From Neocallimastix lanati (nom. inval.) (taxonomy: Eukaryota; Neocallimastigomycota; Neocallimastigomycetes; Neocallimastigales; Neocallimastigaceae): a stretch of 47,500 nt of DNA. The stretch covers positions 155,001-202,500 of the forward strand of contig JACVTC010000106.1 of the NCBI GenBank assembly GCA_016946835.1, written 5' to 3'. A program made the translations under genes and the position numbers. The number at the start of each line of letters is the position of its first letter. The first letter of the stretch is position 1. The notes beneath the pieces are model-generated. The model was not told the DNA's origin, did not search any database, and saw nothing but the letters and a program-made list of their open reading frames with translations. Positions 36,992 through 47,500 of the stretch are shown here, piece after piece.

Positions 36992-39389
36992 TTACGTACT
37001 GATAGTTTTGTTGATTAATCTTAAATCATTATCTGCTTTACGTTTTCCCAAGATAGAATTTGGATCATTTGGTATAAATGTTGATTGATTTTGATTTGAA
37101 GGTAATACTATATTATTAGTTGTTAATAGTATTGGATTTTGCATAAGAGTTGGATCAGCTGTACTTGTTGGGATAATTTGAGGGGTTGTTGTTTGTAATT
37201 GATTAGGAGGGGATTGAATATGTGACGTTATTATGGTTGGATTTGGAATTGAAGAATAATATTGAACATTTACATTTTGGGTATCTTGTATAGCAATTTG
37301 AGGTTGTAATGTAACATTATTATAATTTGGCATTGTCATTGTATCCAAATTTGAAGTGGTTCCCTTTTCATTATACATAGATAAAAGGACTTGATCAGTA
37401 TTAGGAACTTGAGTAGTAACATTTACTGGATTAACATTAGATATTACAGGTCCTACATTAATACTACTAGTGGTAGACACATTGGCATTATTATTTGTTA
37501 TTGTATTTGAATTTGAACTGCTTGAGCTATTATTTGCAGTAGCATTACTAATATCATCATCATGCAATTCCGTAATTCTTCCTTGTGACGTTTCTACATT
37601 ATTATTCCAATTAAAACCGATTATTGAATTATTTACATTATTATCATTACTACCTATCATCATAATTGTTTTAGAGAATCCTGGATCTATTGAAGTTTCA
37701 TTCATATGTCTTAAATGAGAACAGTATCTTTCAAGAACAGTTAATAAACCATTCTTATTAAATGGTTTTGGCAATACATCATTCATACCATTACTTAAAT
37801 AAGTAATACAATCATTTTCAGTAGTATTACTAGTCATACTAATAATAGGTGTAAGTTGATCAAATTGTCTAATACTTTTTGTAGCAGTAACACCATCAAC
37901 TCTTGGCATCATAATATCCATTAATACTATATCATATTTTTTATTACCCATGCGTTCAATAGCATATTGACCATCAACTGCTACATCAAATTTACAACCA
38001 AAGATTTGTAATAATTTCGAAGAAACTGAACGACAAATAGCATCATCTTCAACCAATAATACTCTTGGAGGTTGAGACCTAAAAAAAAAAAAAATTTAAT
38101 ATTTATAATATAAAAAAAAAAATTTTTTTTATTAATTATATTATTATTTTTTTTTTTTTTTTAATTATACTAATCTATATTCTTATATTTCTATTTGTTT
38201 ATAGATCTATATAGTTATTTTTTTTTATTTATTTTATATCTTTTTAACTTGCTTTTATATATATATATATATTTTTTTTATTATTTTTATTATTATTTTA
38301 TTTAATACTATTTATTATTTTCCTATTTTATTTTATTTATTTTTTTTTCTTTTTTTTTTACCATTTTGGTTTTTTAACACTTTTCACGAGACTAGTGGTG
38401 GCCCTTAAGTCACTATTTTGTAATGGTAATGACACCGTACGAGTAGGTGGTGATGTTTTAATTTCAATTGGTGGAGTAGAAGAAGATGAAACATTTAAAT
38501 TCATAGTAGCCTTTGGGTCGAAAGTTGTAGCCAGTGGGTTTGTATTTGAATTTATTAATATTGTATTAGTATTCATTGGAATATAATTATTATCGGATGG
38601 GAGAAGTGCAACATTATTTTGAGTAGTTACACCATTATTTAATAATTCATTCGTTGTTGCTACTGTTGCAGCAGCCGTTGTTGCAGTAGTAACAATATTA
38701 AGATTAGTTATATTATTAACATTATCAACAATATTTTCTGTATTTTGATTTTTATCTTTATTACTTTTCAAAATATTTTCAATTGTTGAAGTATCATCAA
38801 CATTCATAGAATATTTAGAGTCCATATATTTTACAGAGGAAATTGATTTCTTTAATGAATCATTAAGAGTTCTAATTTTTTCACGTGTGTTTTTCATTTT
38901 TTCAATATTTTCATTAATATTAGTTTGGAACTTATTGAAACTATCTTGTGCTACTTGTATGTTTAAATTCCAAAATTTATAATTATTTACTAATGTCTTA
39001 AAACTATTATTATTTTTTGATGTACTTTTTTTTTTTGCTTCTTTATCAATAACAAAATCAACTAAACTTTTTAAAGTCTTCGATTGTAATTCCATAAATT
39101 TTCCAAAATTAATATAGTTTTCTGAAAAATCACTATATGATGATGTCAACTGATCAAGATTTGTTGCAATTTCTGATCCAACTTCTATTAAACTATTAAC
39201 CTGTTGTTGAATATCATTACTTGAGCTTTGTTGTTTTAGTTCTTGTACCTTTGGATTCTTATTAGAAACTTTTCTTTTGATTAATTCTAATTGATCTTTT
39301 TTATTTAATTGGAAATTAGGATGCTTAAATTCCCATATCTTAGTATGATATTAATAAATTATATAATTAAAATTAAATATTAAATTTGA

Positions 39390-39422
<33 letters not shown>

Positions 39423-40537
39423 CATTTTCATTAGTTATATAAATATATATTATATTTTATTTAATATTTATATATATAATTATTACTTACATTTTCACCA
39501 TAAGAATTAATTTTATCAACTTTAACTTTATGAAAATCATATTTATTTAATTGTCTAACAAAACTAGCAAAGTTATTATGTTTAAAATGTTTTGGAAGGA
39601 CATTTCTTGAAAATTCTGTTGCATCTTTCACTACAAAACTATCACCTTTATCACCCCAAGAAATAATAGATTTATAACTTTGATCTTCTAATAATCTATT
39701 TTAAATTTTCATAATAATAAAATATATATTTCATTTATTAATAATTATTTTTCAAATATTTCGCTTTTACTTTTTATATATAATATATTTAATATTATAT
39801 AATTTTTTATTTACTTATTTATATAATTTTATTTTATATAATTAATTTTCTTAAAAATATTAATAATTTTATTTAATGTTCAACTTTAATACTAATATAT
39901 ATAAAATTTACCTATATAACTTTTTTATAAATTCAGGAACACCAGAATTTCTTTCTAAATCCAATAGATCATCTGGATATGCTGTTGATAATGATTTTTT
40001 ATTTTCTTCAGTCGACTTCTTTTTGTCATTACTTTTTGAACTTTTTGTTTTTGATTTTGCTTCTTTTTTAGATGATTTTGTTACTTTTTGTTTTGGTAAT
40101 TTTGGATTCACTTGCTTATTCGGCATTATATCTTGTTCATCTTTTTCATCTTTAGTATTAGTTTTATCTTTTGATTAAGTAAAACAATATAAATACAAAA
40201 ATATAAGATTAAAATCAAATTTTAATAAAAAATATAATAATACTAAAACTAAATACAATTTTAAATATTTTAAGATTATATATATAATATTATTTTATTT
40301 ACTTGTTGTAAGATTGTTTTGATTTTGATTAACAATAATTTGGCTCATTTGTTGTTGATAAGGATTCATCTGCATCATTACTGCATCTTGTTGAGGTGGA
40401 ATTGAATATTGGAATGGTGCCGCTGCCGAAAAAGCCTGTTGTTGGGTATAAGCGACATCTTGATTTGGACTTTGATTATAGATTTGTGACTGCGTTGTTG
40501 ATTGAAATGTATTATAGGCATATTGCGACTGCGACAT
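36992..40537 (-). CDS. SKN7: SKN7/Prr1-type transcription factor: HSF DNA-binding domain + response-regulator receiver (five exons)
   Basis: Predicted 919 aa from exons 40537-40303, 40167-39912, 39695-39491, 39338-38362 and 38078-36992. All introns are GT-AG with matching phases and the total is a multiple of three. Order: a Q/N-rich N-terminus; a basic Lys/Ser stretch; an HSF-type DNA-binding domain at about 155-246 (VPEFIKKLYRLLEDQSY, FASFVRQLNKYDFHKVK, IWEFKHPNF); a coiled-coil-like region at 255-320; an Asn/Thr-rich linker; a receiver at about 563-680 with acidic pocket E568/D569/D570, phosphoacceptor D612 in VLMDIMMP, T640 and K662 in LPKPF; and an Asn/Gln-rich tail. SKN7 is the nuclear output of fungal Sln1-Ypd1 phosphorelay and oxidative-stress signalling. 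All receiver catalytic residues are present, so phosphorelay control is expected. Domain order is exactly that of fungal SKN7. Confidence 0.93.
38079..38361 (-). other. SKN7 intron 4 (between coiled coil and receiver exons)
   Basis: Donor GTAAAA after ...CCAAAATG and acceptor AG before GTCTCAACC restore a TGG codon and join the linker to PPRVLLVEDD. If the intron is retained, translation stops at the TAA at 38358-38360 (the codon right after TGG), giving a protein with the DNA-binding domain but no receiver. Confidence 0.85.
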
Positions 40538-42581
40538 TTCTATTTATATAATATATTTATTTTTAAATTACTATCAATTACACTTTTTAATTTTGTATTT
40601 TTTTTTTTTACTGCTCTTAATATTGAGATAATTTGTTTTATTGTTTTTAAATATTTCTTTAAATTAAATTTAAATTATTAGACCATTCTATATTTAAACA
40701 TATATATCTTGTTTAATAAAACTATTTTTATATAACACTTATAAAATTTAAAATATATATAATAAATTTAATTATTAATATTAGTTTATATTAGTTAATA
40801 TTTGTTATATGAAAATAATAAATAAATAAATAATTATATTTAACATTTTTATGAAAACATTAATATAGATATTTTTTTTGCAATGATTAAATAAAATAAT
40901 TATTAGTAATAGTATTATTTTTATTTCCTCAAGATTATTTATATATTATTTATTTTTATATCACTTTTAATCTTTTATTGTTTTTATTGATTAAAGATAT
41001 TTATATTTTACTATTTGACCTTTAAAAATTTAAAAGTCAAATAAAAGAATAAAATAATTTTTCAAATAATTTTATTGTATATGTATAAATTATTTTTATA
41101 CTAATCTAAAATTTGTTATTATATCTATTATCTATATTAAAAAATTAATAATATTTTACCTATAAAAAGTTTATATTTCCCTTTAAATATCAAAAAAAAA
41201 ATAAAAATAAATTCTTATCTTGATGAATTTCTACTTTAAATTAATGAATTAGTATATATATTATAATTTAAGTGTTTTTATTTATACATAAATATTTATT
41301 ATTATTCAAATTTTAAATCTTTCTTCAAATATCATAAATGTAAAAATTATACTTTTTATATTATTTTTTTTTTCAAAAAGATATATATGTTTAATATATA
41401 AAAGAAAAATCAAAAATTATTTATAATTAAGATAAATAATTAAATATGTAAAAAAAATAAGAAAAAATAAAAATAAATTTAAAAAAAGAAAATATAAATA
41501 AAATAAAATAAAAAAATTTTCATTTCTAGTTTTAACAAATTTAATATAATAATATATTAAATAATATATTTAACTAGTATTCAATTAAAATGAAAATTTA
41601 TTTAAATTTAAAATTATTTAATTTAATAAAATAAAAATTTTTAATAATACATTAAATAAATTAATATATATATATATTATATTTATTTTATATAAATACT
41701 ATTGATAATATATATTAACATTCATTTAATAAAAGTGAAATTTAAAAAAAAAGATATACATATTAAGAGTATTAGTATTAATATATTAATAAATAGTGTA
41801 TTGTATTTCAATATATATAATTAATATATTTGATAATATATAATAAATTATTATATATTATATTATATTATATTGAAGTATATTAGTATAATTTTATATA
41901 TATGAAAATAATTTATATGTTAATAATAATAATTTTTATTTTTTTGTGTTTTTTATATATATAAAATTTAATAAATATCATATATTATTAATAATTAATT
42001 AATATAAAAAAGAAGTTGATAGTCAAATTTTAATTATTAATAATTTCAAAAGGAAAAAAATTTTTTTTTATAATTTTTATTTAGAATTAAAGTTTTTTTT
42101 AAATATTTTATTTATTATATATATTCATATATTATATGTTTTATATAGCTATATATATTTATTTATTTATATATTAATATTTATTTTTATATTAATATTT
42201 ATATATATTATTATTTATTTATGTATTTATGTTTTTATATTATTATTTTTTATATTTAATGTTTTATAAATACCAATAATAAAGAATTTAATTAATAAAC
42301 TATATAATTCAATATATATTTTATATTTTATTTATATTATATTAATAAAATATATATATATTTTTGAATTAACCCTTAATATTCCAATATAAAGGTTTTA
42401 TAAATTAATAATATATATTAAAAAAAAAAAAGGTTCTGTCATGTTATTAATTGATTTCATGTTATTTATTGAAAATATTAGTAGAGAAAACGGTTATTGT
42501 TCAGTTTTTTAGTACTAATATAAAAGTAATGTTTTATTAATTTTTTAGTATATGAATTAATTAATTAATAGTTATTAGTAA
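40538..42581. other. SKN7 upstream region, A/T-rich
   Basis: The first roughly 100 bases upstream of the ATG hold a poly-T tract at about 40600-40610. The rest is TA- and AAT-rich with no open frame of normal composition and no recognisable promoter element. Confidence 0.65.
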
Positions 42582-42905
42582 TAGATTTAAAAATTTTGTA
42601 TAATAGATTTAAGAATTTTGTATAATTATTATAAAGTAATTCATATATACTAAAAAATTTTGTATAGATTTAAGAATTTTGTATAATTATTATAAAGTAA
42701 TTCATATATACTAAAAAATTTTGTATAGATTTAAGAATTTTGTATAATTATTATAAAGTAATTCATATATACTAAAAAATTTTGTATAGATTTAAGAATT
42801 TTGTATAATTATTATAAAGTAATTCATATATACTAAAAAATTTTGTATAGATTTAAGAATTTTGTATAATTATTATAAAGTAATTCATATATACTAAAAA
42901 TTATA
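42582..42905. repeat. 61-bp tandem repeat, five copies
   Basis: TAGATTTAAGAATTTTGTAT followed by AATTATTATAAAGTAATTCA and TATATACTAAAAAATTTTG recurs with a period of exactly 61 bp (starts 42604, 42665, 42726, 42787, 42848). Copies are almost identical, with a shortened copy before 42604. Spacers do not differ between copies, so this is a minisatellite, not CRISPR. Confidence 0.97.
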
Positions 42906-43002
42906 ACTATCCATTAAATGCAATATTGTAATGCTTTTTTTTTTTAAAAAAAATAATGAAAATAATTGTTACAATTCAGAGTAGATAGAAATAGAATAAA
43001 AT

Positions 43003-43290
43003 AATAATATTATATTAATTACAAAGTTTAATTATCTATTATATTTTATATACAATCTTTTTTTATTCTAGATTGTAAAAAAAATACTATAATTTTATTT
43101 TATTCTGGATTGCATATTTTATATTTATTATTTTTCTATTTTAATCTGATATTTTTAAATAAAATAAAATATAAATTTTGCAATCCAGAATAAAATAAAA
43201 TTATAGTATTTTTTTTACAATCTAGAATAAAAAAAGATTGTATATAAAATATAATAGATAATTAAACTTTGTAATTAATATAATATTATT
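43003..43290. repeat. Perfect 112-bp inverted repeat with 64-bp spacer
   Basis: The left arm 43003-43114 begins AATAATATTATATTAATTAC and ends TATTCTGGATTGCA. The right arm 43179-43290 is its exact reverse complement over all 112 bases. The spacer 43115-43178 is A/T-rich and partly self-complementary. A second, diverged copy of the arm's outer part (AAGTTTAATCATCTATTATA) follows at 43291-43311. There is no open reading frame inside. It may be a MITE, or an inverted duplication formed during replication. Confidence 0.95.
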
Positions 43291-43433
43291 AAGTTTAATC
43301 ATCTATTATATTTTATAATTACAATATTTAATTAAAATGATGAATTTATATTTGAAGATTTTAACAATATAATAATTATTAAATAATAAAGAATCTTTAA
43401 AAAAAAAAAAAAAAAAAGTTTGAAATTAATTTT

Positions 43434-43492
43434 ATAAAATTTAAATATAAAGTCAATTATTAATAATTTCAGACTTTATATTTAAATTTTAT
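43434..43492. repeat. 21-bp perfect inverted repeat
   Basis: Arms ATAAAATTTAAATATAAAGTC (43434-43454) and its reverse complement (43472-43492) with a 17-bp loop. It lies 140 bp beyond the larger inverted repeat. Confidence 0.9.
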
Positions 43493-44509
43493 TAATGTTC
43501 GAGCTAAAAAAAGAAAAAAAGAGGAATAATTATCTACAAATTATATATACCAAAATAATTTATATTATTTATTATTTGGTATATTCATTAGTATTTTTAA
43601 TATATTTTAAAGTTTCTTTCTTAAATTAGGGAAATAATTAACTTTAATAACTAAATTATATATTGTTTGGTTTTTTTTTTTTTTTGTAAATAATAAGATA
43701 TGTATCCATTGATTCTCATTGGTGAAAAATGTAGTACAAATGTTGGTTACTGGTTTCGTATTGGCTAAAAGCAAATAAGATAATTAATTTAATTATTCCC
43801 ATTTATATTATATTAAATAAAATATAAAAAAAAACGAGAATCTATTTATATAAACAATGAATACGTACTATCCATAGATATTATGAATTTTATTTATATA
43901 ATCATTAATTATAATTTACTATAGTATTTAATACATGAAAAGAAAAAATATTTAAATAATTTATCGCTTTTCGTTAATATTTATATAAGTAATGTTCATC
44001 TTTTTGTTAATAATAATATAAGCAATATTCATATTATTCAGAAGGGTTTTTTTTTTTTGTTTTGTTATTTTTTAAATAGAAACTATTAATAATATAAATA
44101 TAAATAGTATAAATAAATATTTAATATTCTGTTTATTATGCATTTTAATAAATATCAAAAATTTATAAAAAAAAATTTTTTTAAAACGTATAGTTAAAAT
44201 ATTTCCTTTTATGGAAAGAGTTATAAATTATGAAATACAATATAATAATTAAAAGAAATAAACATATATATAAATATAATTAAATATAAAAGAATAGTAT
44301 TAAATTAATACAAAATAATAAAAGTTAAAATAGTTTATTTTGAAATTTACAATTGTGCATAAAAATAATTAATTTTTAATTATTAATATGATTATAGTAG
44401 TTAATAAACTTTAGTTATTTATTATTTAATATTAATTATTTATTATTATTTATTATTGAATAGTTTTTATCATTTTTGGATTTTTGGATTTATGTTAATA
44501 AGAATAAAT

Positions 44510-44515
44510 AAATAA

Positions 44516-44551
<36 letters not shown>

Positions 44552-44582
44552 AAATAATAATAAATAATAAATAATAAATAAT
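44510..44582. repeat. AAAT and (AAATAAT)n repeats
   Basis: About nine AAAT units grade into AAATAAT heptanucleotides ending near 44582. Confidence 0.9.
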
Positions 44583-45338
44583 TTATATTTTACATTAAAT
44601 GATAAAAAATAAAATTACTTTTATTAAAGATAATAAATAATTAATAACATTAATTAATTACTTTTTATTAAAGATAATAAAACAATTATTAAATAAATAA
44701 TAACATTAATTAATTACCTTTTATTAAAGATAATAAAATAACTATGATTAAGAAATAAATAAAATTTACTATGTATTAACTATGTTATTTAATAAATAAA
44801 TAGACAGAAATACAAATAACAATAAATTATTTAATATTATTTAGCATTTCTTATTTTAGTGTGAAAAATTCAATAACTGAAGAGATTATATATTTTTAAT
44901 CCTCTTTTTGAATAATAAATATTTATCTTGTAATTTTCTTCTATTAAACTATAACTAATATTTCAATTTTTTTTAAACTATAGTACAAAGAAGTACATCA
45001 GTAAATTAATTTATTATTATCACTTTTGGAATTACCTGTGTAGGAAGATGCTATTTAATCCCATTTTGAAATATTCTCTTAATGTGATTTTGGATTGATT
45101 AAATATCATAATTGATATGTAATATGAATTATCTGCTAAAGGTTTTTTTCATTGATATGTTATTAGGTGTAGTTTTTATTTAATAATTAGTTTTTTTTTT
45201 ATTTTATTTTATTTTATTTTATTTTTATTGAAATAATATTTTGAATATTTTCTATTAATTTTTTCAGATTTTAAAAAAATAGGTTTTACTAGTAATTTTG
45301 TTATTATAAAATATTTAATATTTAATATTTATTATTTT

Positions 45339-45870
45339 AATTATTTATTATTTATTATTTATTATTTATTATTTATTATTTATTATTTATTATTTATTAT
45401 TTATTATTTATTATTTATTATTTATTATTTATTATTTATTATTTATTATTTATTATTTATTATTTATTATTTAATATTTATTATTTATTATTTATTATTT
45501 AATATTTATTATTTATTATTTATTATTTAATATTTATTATTTATTATTTATTATTTATTATTTATTATTTATTATTTAATATTTATTATTTATTATTTAT
45601 TATTTATTATTTATTATTTATTATTTATTATTTATTATTTATTATTTATTATTTATTATTTATTATTTATTATTTATTATTTATTATTTATTATTTATTA
45701 TTTATTATTTATTATTTATTATTTATTATTTATTATTTATTATTTATTATTTATTATTTATTATTTATTATTTATTATTTATTATTTATTATTTATTATT
45801 TATTATTTATTATTTATTATTTATTATTTATTATTTATTATTTATTATTTATTATTTATTATTTATTATT
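45339..45870. repeat. (ATTATTT)n satellite, about 530 bp
   Basis: About 75 copies of the 7-bp unit. Regularly spaced variants (TTTAATATTT instead of TTTATTATTT) near 45470, 45500, 45525 and 45575 show that higher-order units of about 28-49 bp were themselves duplicated. Confidence 0.97.
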
Positions 45871-46069
45871 AATAGTACAATTGATGGTTTGTAATACAAT
45901 CAGAATTGATAAAATTATTGTTCCTCATTCTATTATTTTTCCATAGGACTATATATAATTTTTTATCTTGTACATTATTTTCCATTAAAGTGTTTTAAAA
46001 GTTTTGACGCCATTTTTCAATTGTTAATACAGATTTATAATATTTTTCTATAAAAGGAAAATATTCAGA
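45869..46069 (-). pseudogene. Possible decayed coding remnant
   Basis: A 67-codon minus-strand stretch with a single internal stop. It reads SEYFPFIEKYYKSVLTIEKW, then RQNF, a stop, and a further 41 codons including ENNVQDKKLYIVLWKNNRM before a stop beside the satellite. Amino-acid usage is mixed and protein-like, unlike the poly-Ile/Asn/Lys frames around it. I recognise no family. It could be an exon of a dead gene or chance. Confidence 0.3.
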
Positions 46070-46140
46070 TTTAATTTGTAAAATTTAATTTTTGAAAATT
46101 TAATTTTTTTTTTTTTTCCTTTCTTTCTCTCCAGGGACAA

Positions 46141-46693
46141 TAAATAAAATTTTAATCTTTTATAAATATAATTATAAATATAGTATATTAAATATATTTT
46201 ATTATAAAAAGAAATATAAATATATATATGTATAAAGAAATAAAAATATATTATTATAATAAAAATTATAATAAATATGTTAGTATAACATTAAATAATA
46301 TTTAATTAATAAATGTAATACAAAGTTTAATATAATAATATATAATGGAATAGTAAGAGCCAAAATTCTCCAATTTATAACAATATAATACAATTACATT
46401 AAACACTATGGCATATACATAGATTATAATTAAAAAGGTATCTTTTAAATTAAATATTTAATAATATAATTAAACAAGGATTTTTTTTTAAAAAAAAAAA
46501 AAAATAATTGAAATTTATCAATTTCCTTTACTATTAAAAGAAGAAAAAGAGTCTTTATTGAATTCTTATATCATAAGAAAAAGAAAATCAATAGATACTT
46601 TGATAATTTAAAATCTTTTAAAAATTAATATCTACTACTACTATTGTAAAATATATTTAATGATAAAATTCATTTTTATTACAAAGAATTAAA

Positions 46694-46733
<40 letters not shown>

Positions 46734-46882
46734 TATCTTTTAGATAATAACGAATATGTTTAATTTATTTATTTTTTCTTTTAGAAAAAAATAAATAAAT
46801 TAAACATATTCAATAATACAGATGGAATTTTAAAAAAATATAAACAAATAAATAAAATGAACAGATTTAATAATACGAATTC

Positions 46883-46913
<31 letters not shown>

Positions 46914-47335
46914 TTATAAATTATTATCAGTTGAAGAAAATTTGAAAAAATTATTTAAAACTCTAATTATACAATATATAAATTTTTTTAAAATTTTGTA
47001 TTATACCGTATTATATTGTATTAACTTAAAAAATAAACTTAAAATTTTTTGAATCTACTATTTAAAAGTCTATAATTGTTTAAACAAACTAAATAATGAT
47101 AACTCTAATTTTTTACTCTTTGATCACTTAAATGTTAATAATATCAAAGGTGAATTAATTAATATTAGTTTTCTGAAAAATGTAAAATTTAATCATTTTC
47201 AAAAATTAAAAAATAAAAAAAAAAAAAAAAAAAAAAGAAAGGTTTATTTTTTTTTTCTCATACCATCAGACATTGAGATATTTTAATGTCATTACACATA
47301 AAGATGATATATAGTATTGGTACCTCTATCTACCG

Positions 47336-47368
<33 letters not shown>

Positions 47369-47430
47369 TGATTTTTTTTTTTTTGATTTTTTGTTGATTA
47401 CTTAAGATATGGATGTGATTTTTTTTTTAT

Positions 47431-47474
<44 letters not shown>

Positions 47475-47500
47475 AATATTTCGTACCTTTGTTAAATAAT
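46141..47500. other. A/T-rich window end
   Basis: No gene seen. Poly-T at 46697-46730, poly-A at 47218-47236 and 47431-47472, a TA run at 47339-47360, and the hairpin listed separately. Confidence 0.65.
46752..46811. repeat. 26-bp perfect inverted repeat
   Basis: Left arm GAATATGTTTAATTTATTTA followed by TTTTTT (46752-46777), loop CTTTTAGA (46778-46785), and the exact complement at 46786-46811. A partial third copy, TTTAATAATACGAATTC, lies at 46865-46881. Confidence 0.9.

Larger units (their letters stand above)
44870..46140. other. Gene-poor stretch with weak coding-like islands around a satellite
   Basis: Islands at 44870-45180 and 45870-46140 are less A/T-extreme than their surroundings and show short open stretches on the minus strand, for example ITLREYFKMGLNSIFLHR near 45100-45040, followed there by a possible GT donor. 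They are separated by the heptanucleotide satellite. No domain is recognised. Confidence 0.4.

Noticed and set aside
42582-42905. CRISPR array
   Set aside because: The 61-bp units are direct tandem copies without variable spacers, and the window is eukaryotic.

Overview
The window is about 80% or more A+T, with coding islands separated by long, almost pure A/T intergenic DNA full of homopolymer and microsatellite tracts. Coding sequences have short GT-AG introns, and two of the four real genes are spliced. A fungal-type SKN7 response regulator, a rumen-type GH5 mannanase and a secreted bacterial-type solute-binding protein together point strongly to an anaerobic gut fungus (Neocallimastigomycota). 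The genus cannot be told from the sequence alone.

Layout. All confident genes are on the minus strand. 1-1888: A/T-rich DNA. 1889-3073: secreted GH5 beta-mannanase without dockerin. 3074-6000: repeats. 6001-8474: a five-exon gene for a secreted, probably GPI- or tail-anchored solute-binding protein, whose 3' end is tandemly duplicated. 9112-10640: decayed non-LTR retroelement ends around a 300-bp ATT microsatellite. 11457-14537: a 1026-aa U-box + VWA + Hint (Vint) protein, with a Hint remnant near 16650. 17048-24115: a nest of LINE retrotransposon copies in one orientation. I can resolve it into an old element (C) hit by two later 5'-truncated insertions (A and B), with target-site duplications visible for both. 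25052-26881: DHA2-type MFS exporter. 26882-36991: about 10 kb without a recognisable gene. 36992-40537: SKN7/Prr1 with five exons whose phases all agree. 40538-47500: gene-poor DNA with a perfect 112-bp inverted repeat, a 61-bp tandem repeat, a roughly 530-bp heptanucleotide satellite and a possible decayed coding remnant.

The genes do not form an operon or pathway. They are an ordinary eukaryotic mixture: plant cell wall hydrolysis (GH5), surface solute binding (SBP), export (MFS), stress signalling to transcription (SKN7) and a ubiquitin-ligase-like autoprocessing protein (U-box/VWA/Hint). The observations most worth following are the Hint protein and its remnant, the anchored orphan SBP with its duplicated 3' end, the nested LINE history, and the perfect palindrome at 43003-43290. 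I saw no tRNA, rRNA or CRISPR.
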